Assembly (NCBI GenBank): GCA_046590885.1
Contig: JBKJTS010000171.1
Location: 1 to 11,436 of the forward strand
Source: Ga0077554 sp046590885
GTDB lineage: Bacteria; Pseudomonadota; Gammaproteobacteria; Ga0077554; Ga007554
Reading direction: 5' to 3'
DNA length: 11,436 nt
The notes under the pieces were generated by a model. It searched no databases and was not told the DNA's origin. It was given only the letters and a program-made list of their open reading frames with translations. This document shows, piece after piece, positions 6,192-11,436 of this stretch. Every line of letters starts with the position of its first letter. The stretch's first letter is position 1. A program made the position numbers and the translations under genes.

Positions 6192-6896
6192 ATGAAAGCC
6201 ATGATCCTTGCTGCCGGGCGTGGCGAGCGCATGCGGCCGCTCACTGACCATACCCCAAAGCCTCTGCTCAGGGTAGGCGGGCGACGGTTGATTGAATATC
6301 ATATTGATGCGCTGGTGGAAGCTGGCATGCGTGAGATTATAATTAATCATGCGCACCTGGGCAGACAGATAGAAGAGTCGCTGGGTGATGGTGCCCGTTA
6401 CGGCGCGCAGATAAATTATTCCGCTGATACCCCCGAAGGCGAAGCACTCGAAACTGGTGGGGGTATTTTCAAAGCATTGCCACTGCTCGGTGACGCACCC
6501 TTTGTGGTGATTAATGGGGATATCTGGACAGATTATCCATATAGACATTTACCCATTATGCCGCAAGGCATGGCGCATCTGGTGCTTGTAGATAATCCAC
6601 CGCATCACCCCGGGGGGGATTTTGCGCTACGTGCCAGTAGTAACGTGGTGCATAGCACACACAATGTATATGATCCTGCCCCTGGCGAGTACACGCTCAC
6701 ATTTAGTGGTATGGGTGTATACCGCCCTGAATTATTCACTGGTTGCACCCCCGGTAAATTCCAGCTTGCCCCGTTATTGCGCAAAGCCATGCGGCAGCAT
6801 GCAGTGACCGGCGTACACTACACTGGCCAATGGATTGATATAGGCACACCACAGCGGCTTGATGAATTAGACCGGCGCCTAGTTGCGGCACCCTGA
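6192..6896 (+). CDS. murU: N-acetylmuramate alpha-1-phosphate uridylyltransferase (MurU-type nucleotidyltransferase)
   Basis: This is a 234-residue single-domain sugar-1-phosphate nucleotidyltransferase. It has the signature LAAGRGERMRPLT followed by PKPLL (residues about 6-26), the activation and NTP-binding loop, EGEALETGGGIFKALPLLG, the metal-binding VINGDIWTDY, and a C-terminal TFSGMGVY..LF and GQWIDIGTPQRL. The pattern closely follows Pseudomonas MurU, which makes UDP-MurNAc from MurNAc-1-phosphate in the fosfomycin-bypassing peptidoglycan recycling route. Other members of this superfamily act on mannose- or glucose-1-phosphate, so substrate assignment rests on similarity. GGAGG eight bases before the ATG supports the start. 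The usual partner kinase AmgK is not in the window. The gene lies just behind gpsA. Confidence 0.85.
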   Translation: MKAMILAAGRGERMRPLTDHTPKPLLRVGGRRLIEYHIDALVEAGMREIIINHAHLGRQIEESLGDGARYGAQINYSADTPEGEALETGGGIFKALPLLGDAPFVVINGDIWTDYPYRHLPIMPQGMAHLVLVDNPPHHPGGDFALRASSNVVHSTHNVYDPAPGEYTLTFSGMGVYRPELFTGCTPGKFQLAPLLRKAMRQHAVTGVHYTGQWIDIGTPQRLDELDRRLVAAP

Positions 6897-6969
6897 GTTG
6901 GTCTCAGTTTCGATAAGGCTCACCCATTAACCTCTGGTAGTCAAGTAGTCAGGTGGCTAGCCTTTTGAG

Positions 6970-6999
6970 TTGATATTGCCTGAGACGCTGGGTGATTAT
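6970..6999 (+). promoter_or_regulatory. Possible promoter for the ankyrin lipoprotein gene
   Basis: TTGATA (6970-6975) and GATTAT (6994-6999) are 18 bases apart and about 70 bases upstream of the ATG at 7068. An overlapping TATAGT (6997-7002) has poorer spacing. This is a modest match in a 171-base gap, and no operator or clear terminator is seen there. Confidence 0.25.
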
Positions 7000-7067
7000 A
7001 GTATTATCCAGTAAGTCTTCTCACCTTCCAGCCTTGAACATCAAGAAATCATTTAAATCGGAGAACT

Positions 7068-8456
7068 ATGAAATTCGATAACAGGTTTCATATCAAATCA
7101 ATCCACTATGGATTAGTAATATTGGGACTGGGCCTGTTATTAAATGGATGTTCAGCCCTCCGATGTCCTTCATGTAGTCCATTGATCAAAGATATAGCGG
7201 CCCAAAACGCCAGTGAAGCTGAAAAGCGAGTACGGGCGAGGGAGGGTATCCATCAGCCAGACCAGCAGGGGGATACGCCGCTGCATTGGGCATCACGAAC
7301 GGGCCAGGAGAGTATTGTGGCTGCTTTGCTGGACGCAGGTGCATCGGCGAATGTGATAAATCACGGGGGTGAGTCCCCGCTTTATCAGACTGTATTGTGG
7401 GGCTATCTAAATACAGCAAAACTACTGCTCGACAAAGGGGGTGATGTAAATATCAAGTTCCCCAATGGCCGCACCCCTCTGACATACTCCTGTGCGTTGG
7501 GCTCTTTTGAGACGGCCTTGCTGCTGGTCCAGAAAGGTGCTGATGTCAACCTCGTCGACGGCCAGGGTTTTACACCCCTCATCAAGGCGGCTCAGCAACA
7601 GGATACAAAGATAGCCGAGTTGCTGTTGGCAAAAGGGGCCGACGTGAATGCCTTCTCCGCAGGGCAGACCCCTTTGATAGTGGCTGCCGAAGCGAAGGGC
7701 CTGGGCATGACAAAATTATTGTTGGAACATGGTGCGAAGGTCAATGTTGCCGACCCGGATGGGTATACGGCGCTTATGGCCGCTGCCCGCATGGGGGGGA
7801 AGGATGTGATGGAGTTTCTAATCTTGCGAGGGGCAGAAGTCGGGGCAAGAAACAGGGCTGGAATGACACCGCTTATATACGCTAGTTATAATGGAGAAAA
7901 AGACAGCGTATCTTTTCTCGTCGAACGTGGCGCGAATGTCAATGTTGAAACGAACGTGGGACTTACGCCCCTATACGCCGCCGCGTTGGGCAATCATAGC
8001 GGAGCAATGGATGTGCTGATAGAAGCGGGCGCCCAGCCGAAGAGTTCAACCAACTCTGGTGAAGAAGCCTTTGCGTCAGGCGTCCTGTTCCGCGCTTTTG
8101 GAAATTACTACCGCAACAAAGGGGACAAGGACAAAGCTGGGGCAAGTTATGCTAAAGCGGGTGAGTTTTTTGATTCAGCCAGGATTCATTATGCCGGGCG
8201 TGAGGAAGAGGCTGGTAGCAACTTGAATAAAGCCCGCGCTATCAATGTAGGCAGTATTCTGTTGGGTGCGGTGATGCTGAACAAGACAGGCTTTTATAGT
8301 GTTTCGCAATCCAGCACCGATAATTTAAAAACGCGGCGTAATTATCTGTCTGGAAAATCCAATGAAAGTAAGGAGAACAGCTTGAAATATAATAGTATTG
8401 CGGAATGCCTGCTGAGCGCGAAAACAATGGAGCAAGCTCAGATCTGTCCAATGTGA
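7068..8456 (+). CDS. Ankyrin-repeat lipoprotein with helical C-terminal domain
   Basis: I do not recognise a named gene. The 462-residue product has a lipoprotein signal: a hydrophobic stretch and lipobox LLLNGC with Cys28. Ser at the +2 position predicts outer-membrane sorting by the enterobacterial Lol rule. Two further cysteines follow in RCPSC. Eight consecutive 33-residue ankyrin repeats run from about residue 67 to 330, each with a TPL or TAL turn and a (G)ADVN-like end. The helix faces vary strongly, so the array is old rather than freshly duplicated. Residues about 335-400 form helical, TPR-like material (FGNYYRNKGDKDKAGASYAKAGEF is split by a GDKDKA turn). A short hydrophobic INVGSILLGAVML and a polar tail with two late cysteines follow. 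GGAGA five bases before the ATG supports the start. Ankyrin arrays bind proteins; a periplasmic scaffold or inhibitor role is only inference. It may have its own promoter after murU. Confidence 0.85.
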   Translation: MKFDNRFHIKSIHYGLVILGLGLLLNGCSALRCPSCSPLIKDIAAQNASEAEKRVRAREGIHQPDQQGDTPLHWASRTGQESIVAALLDAGASANVINHGGESPLYQTVLWGYLNTAKLLLDKGGDVNIKFPNGRTPLTYSCALGSFETALLLVQKGADVNLVDGQGFTPLIKAAQQQDTKIAELLLAKGADVNAFSAGQTPLIVAAEAKGLGMTKLLLEHGAKVNVADPDGYTALMAAARMGGKDVMEFLILRGAEVGARNRAGMTPLIYASYNGEKDSVSFLVERGANVNVETNVGLTPLYAAALGNHSGAMDVLIEAGAQPKSSTNSGEEAFASGVLFRAFGNYYRNKGDKDKAGASYAKAGEFFDSARIHYAGREEEAGSNLNKARAINVGSILLGAVMLNKTGFYSVSQSSTDNLKTRRNYLSGKSNESKENSLKYNSIAECLLSAKTMEQAQICPM

Positions 8457-8598
8457 GAAGCGATCGCAGATGACCTGAGCAAGTTTTTGGCCTCATGGCG
8501 CCAGACGGAGAATGATGTGATGGTTTGTTCTCGCTTTTTAATCGGTTCGAATGCGCCAAGATAGAAGCTGTTACACGCCATCGTTTGGGGGGTAATCT

Positions 8599-9822
8599 AT
8601 GTCGTTACTTGTTTTCAATAGCGGTAGTTCATCTCTTAAATTCCAGCTTTTTGACACGTCGGATCAACATCAGTTGCAGAGCTTGGTGCGCGGCAAGGTG
8701 AGCGCATTCGGTGAGCAGGCATCCTGTGTTTGGAAGATGGGTGATGCTGATCGAAACATACAGCAGGCTATACACAATCACCAGCAAGCGGCTGAGTGGA
8801 TAATGTTGCGCTTGCATGAGCTGGATCTTGCCCGATTTATTACCGCTGTCGGGCACCGCATCGTGCATGGAGGCGATGAATTTAGCGCACCTGTCCAACT
8901 GACGGATGGAGTAATAAATACCCTTGAATTATTAAATCCACTGGCTCCTTTACACAACCCCCTCGCTTTGCAAGTAATTCGCGCCTGTCAGGATTTCTTT
9001 GCTAGCCAGAGTTTTTTTGACGGTGCCTTGCCGCAAATTGCTGTATTTGATACAGCATTTTTCTACCACCTGCCTGATCACGCCCGCTATTACGCCGTGC
9101 CCACGCAATGGGTGCGTGATTATGGTGTTAAGCGTTATGGTTTTCATGGCATTGCGCATCGTGCGCTGTATGAGCGATCCCATGAAATTACGGATGCCCA
9201 TGGCAAACCTAGTCTTAAACCTCGCCGCCTCATTACACTGCAGTTGGGCCAAGGATGCTCTATTGCCGCAATTCAAGATGGTGTGGCGGTTGAAACCAGC
9301 ATGGGTTTCACTCCGCTAGAGGGGTTAATCATGGGCACCCGGTGCGGAGATATTGATGCTGGGGTATTATTATATCTTATGAACAAGATGAGCAGTGATA
9401 TGTTAACTGAAGGATTGTATCAACAGTCTGGATTGCTGGGACTGTCAGGTGTGAGTGCAAACATGTCCGAATTACTTACGCTCGAAGCGCAAAATCATCC
9501 CGGTGCAATTTATGCCATTACGGCTTTCTGTCATCGTATACGTAAATATATTGGTGCTTATTTGGCAGTGTTGGGGGGTGCGGATGCAGTTATTTTTGGC
9601 GGTGGAATAAGCGAAAACTTCCCTGCCTTATGCGCCCGAATTTGTAAGAATATGGAGTGGTGTGGATTGGAGGTTAATACGGTAAATGACACCAGAGAAG
9701 TAAATGGCGAGTTTTGTTTATCAACAGTAAACTCAAAAATAGCGGCTTATATTATCCCCGTTAATGAAGAATTAGTGATTGCGCAGGAGATGAGGTCTTT
9801 TTTGTCAATAAGGCCTGAGTGA
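8599..9822 (+). CDS. ackA: Acetate kinase, divergent form linked to phosphoketolase
   Basis: This cytoplasmic enzyme interconverts acetyl-phosphate plus ADP with acetate plus ATP. At 407 residues it is full length. Present are the N-terminal signature FNSGSSSLKFQLF (Asn7, Ser10, Ser12), GHRIVHGGD (Arg87), AVFDTAFF (Asp151), YGFHGIAHRA (His183), TPLEGLIMGTRCGDID (Arg248) and a C-terminal NEELVIAQE. These cover most residues known to matter in the Methanosarcina thermophila enzyme. The phosphate/nucleotide loop normally reads HLGNG but here reads QLGQG (Gln215, Gln218). GTSH is GIAH and DTSMG is ETSMG. A GGGGGG stretch lies just before the ATG at 8599. The phosphoketolase start follows 44 bases after the stop. 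The pair probably forms an operon in which AckA uses the acetyl-phosphate made by Xfp. Activity is likely but should not be assumed unchanged, given the loop. Confidence 0.92.
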   Translation: MSLLVFNSGSSSLKFQLFDTSDQHQLQSLVRGKVSAFGEQASCVWKMGDADRNIQQAIHNHQQAAEWIMLRLHELDLARFITAVGHRIVHGGDEFSAPVQLTDGVINTLELLNPLAPLHNPLALQVIRACQDFFASQSFFDGALPQIAVFDTAFFYHLPDHARYYAVPTQWVRDYGVKRYGFHGIAHRALYERSHEITDAHGKPSLKPRRLITLQLGQGCSIAAIQDGVAVETSMGFTPLEGLIMGTRCGDIDAGVLLYLMNKMSSDMLTEGLYQQSGLLGLSGVSANMSELLTLEAQNHPGAIYAITAFCHRIRKYIGAYLAVLGGADAVIFGGGISENFPALCARICKNMEWCGLEVNTVNDTREVNGEFCLSTVNSKIAAYIIPVNEELVIAQEMRSFLSIRPE

Positions 9823-9866
9823 ATAAGTTAGCAAAGGTTATTTTATTAACCAAGGAGTGATTGATC

Positions 9867-11436
9867 ATGGAAGATAAAACATTACCGATAATAAAGAACA
9901 AATCTTTATCGCCTGAGGAGTTGCAGAAAATTCATGCTTATTGGCGTGCTGCTAACTACCTGTCCGTGGGGCAGATCTATCTGTTAGATAATCCTTTATT
10001 AAAAGAGCCTTTGAAACTTGAGCACATCAAGCCGCGATTGCTTGGCCATTGGGGGACTACGCCTGGCCTTAATTTTATCTATGCCCACTTGAATCGTGTG
10101 ATCAAGCGTTATGATCTTGATGCGATTTACATTGCGGGACCAGGTCATGGTGGCCCAGGGTTGGTAGCTAACACGTATCTTGAGGGCACTTATAGTGAAG
10201 TGTATCCCGACATTTCGCAAGATGCGGAGGGCATGCAAAAACTCTTCAAACAGTTTTCGTTTCCTGGAGGCATTCCCAGCCATGTCGCGCCTGAAACCCC
10301 AGGTTCGATTCACGAGGGTGGTGAGTTGGGATATGCATTATCCCACGCCTATGGCGCGGCATTTGATAATCCTGAGCTGGTCGTGGCGTGTGTGATCGGT
10401 GATGGTGAGGCTGAAACGGGCCCGTTGGCAGCATCATGGCACTCGAATAAGTTTCTTAATCCAGTTCATGATGGTGCAGTGCTGCCTATTTTACATCTCA
10501 ACGGTTACAAGATTGCCAATCCTACACTGTTGGCGCGTCTGTCTCATGAAGAATTAAAAAGCCTGTTCATTGGATATGGTTATACACCTTATTTTGTGGA
10601 GGGTTCAGACCCGGACATAATGCATGAGATGATGGCGAGCGTATTAGACCAGGTCATTACGCAGATCAAGGCCATACAGTCAGAGGCACGTGCGGCGGGA
10701 GCAAAGAATATTAAACGTCCCCACTGGCCGATGATTATTCTGCGTTCACCGAAAGGATGGACGGGACCGAAGGAAGTGGATGGTTTAAAAACCGAAGGTT
10801 TTTGGCGGTCCCATCAAGTGCCACTTGCCAATATGGCAAGTAAGCCTGCACATATTGCGCTGCTTGAAAAATGGATGAAAAGTTACCAGCCCGAAGAGCT
10901 GTTCGATAGTGATGGAAAGCTGCGTGCCGATCTGGCGGCACTTGCGCCAGAAGGTGTACGGCGCATGGGCGCTAATCCGTGCGCTAATGGTGGGCTGTTA
11001 CTCAGGGACTTAAAGTTACCCGATTTTTGCGATTATGCGATTAGTGTGCCACAGCCGGGTCAGGCGATGGCGGAAGCGACGCGCGCCATGGGGTGTTTTT
11101 TACGTGATGTAATGAAGCTCAATAGTGAGAGCCGTAATTTTCGGGTGATGGGGCCAGATGAGACTACTTCAAATCGTCTGGATGCTTTATTTGCAGCTAC
11201 TGACCGGACGTGGATGGATGATATTCTGCCCGAAGATGAGCATCTTTCCCGTGATGGGCGGGTAATGGAAATTCTGAGTGAACATACCTGCCAAGGCTGG
11301 CTTGAAGGTTATTTGTTAACAGGGCGTCACGGGATATTTTCCTGCTATGAAGCGTTCATTAACATTATCACCTCGATGTTTAATCAACACGCCAAATGGC
11401 TTAAAGTCACCAGCAAGGAAATTCCCTGGCGACGCC
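9867..11436 (+). CDS. xfp: Xylulose-5-phosphate/fructose-6-phosphate phosphoketolase, truncated by window edge
   Basis: This thiamine-diphosphate enzyme cleaves xylulose-5-phosphate (and often fructose-6-phosphate) with phosphate to acetyl-phosphate plus glyceraldehyde-3-phosphate (or erythrose-4-phosphate). The frame is open from the ATG at 9867 to the last base, giving 523 residues of an expected 790 or so. Family motifs are LLGHWGTTPG (residue 59 on), AGPGHGGPG (about 90), SFPGGIPSH, HEGGELGYALSHAYGAA, the cofactor site GDGEAETGP (about 178), HLNGYKIANPT, RSPKGWTGP, MGPDETTSNRL and TGRHGIFSCYEAF. AAGGAG nine bases before the ATG fixes the start. The catalytic motifs present look intact. 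It is the second gene of an ackA-xfp pair. Whether it prefers the five- or six-carbon substrate cannot be told from this part. Confidence 0.95.
   Translation, partial: MEDKTLPIIKNKSLSPEELQKIHAYWRAANYLSVGQIYLLDNPLLKEPLKLEHIKPRLLGHWGTTPGLNFIYAHLNRVIKRYDLDAIYIAGPGHGGPGLVANTYLEGTYSEVYPDISQDAEGMQKLFKQFSFPGGIPSHVAPETPGSIHEGGELGYALSHAYGAAFDNPELVVACVIGDGEAETGPLAASWHSNKFLNPVHDGAVLPILHLNGYKIANPTLLARLSHEELKSLFIGYGYTPYFVEGSDPDIMHEMMASVLDQVITQIKAIQSEARAAGAKNIKRPHWPMIILRSPKGWTGPKEVDGLKTEGFWRSHQVPLANMASKPAHIALLEKWMKSYQPEELFDSDGKLRADLAALAPEGVRRMGANPCANGGLLLRDLKLPDFCDYAISVPQPGQAMAEATRAMGCFLRDVMKLNSESRNFRVMGPDETTSNRLDALFAATDRTWMDDILPEDEHLSRDGRVMEILSEHTCQGWLEGYLLTGRHGIFSCYEAFINIITSMFNQHAKWLKVTSKEIPWRR

Noticed and set aside
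6078..6548. 156-codon minus-strand open frame across the gpsA-murU junction
   Set aside because: Both genes on the plus strand have strong family motifs, and the reverse frame has none.
7264..8060. DNA tandem repeats within the ankyrin gene
   Set aside because: The 99-base periodicity is at protein level only. The nucleotide copies have diverged too far to be recent tandem duplications.
1..11436. CRISPR arrays, tRNA/rRNA genes, insertion sequences with transposases
   Set aside because: No regularly spaced repeats, tRNA or rRNA motifs, or transposase reading frames were recognised in the window.

Overview
The window looks like a chromosomal segment of a gammaproteobacterium with roughly balanced GC. 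The main evidence is gene order. gpmI-envC on the minus strand face a plus-strand rhodanese(yibN)-secB-gpsA block, the same arrangement as the E. coli yibO/envC // yibN-grxC-secB-gpsA region, but without grxC. A MurU-type sugar nucleotidyltransferase and an acetate kinase-phosphoketolase pair fit a free-living gammaproteobacterium, possibly a methylotroph or sulfur oxidiser. That finer placement is inference only.

Layout. Positions 1-385 hold no convincing gene, but they contain copy A of a palindromic intergenic repeat (203-377) that ends just beyond the envC stop. Positions 386-3315 (minus) are gpmI (glycolysis) followed by envC (activator of cell-wall amidases), overlapping at their stop/start codons. 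A strong hairpin lies over the candidate envC starts. The divergent intergenic region 3316-3532 carries promoter-like elements and a palindrome over a TATAAT box upstream of an ArsR-family regulator (3533-3907). This regulator has two cysteines spaced exactly as in the persulfide sensors BigR and SqrR. A membrane-anchored rhodanese (3976-4398) and the export chaperone secB (4426-4905) follow. Copy B of the palindromic repeat (4928-5060) lies between secB and gpsA. Then come gpsA (glycerol-3-phosphate for phospholipids) and murU (cell-wall sugar recycling), a lipoprotein with eight ankyrin repeats and a helical C-terminal domain, and finally ackA and the first two thirds of a phosphoketolase gene cut by the right edge.

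How the parts fit together. gpmI/envC/secB/gpsA/murU are housekeeping genes for central carbon flow, cell division and the envelope. ArsR and the rhodanese could form a small sulfur-responsive module. AckA-Xfp would form a carbon-conserving shunt: phosphoketolase makes acetyl-phosphate from a sugar phosphate, and acetate kinase interconverts it with acetate and ATP. The most unusual non-coding signal is the pair of related 133-175 bp imperfect palindromes, whose stems differ in sequence while largely keeping their pairing.
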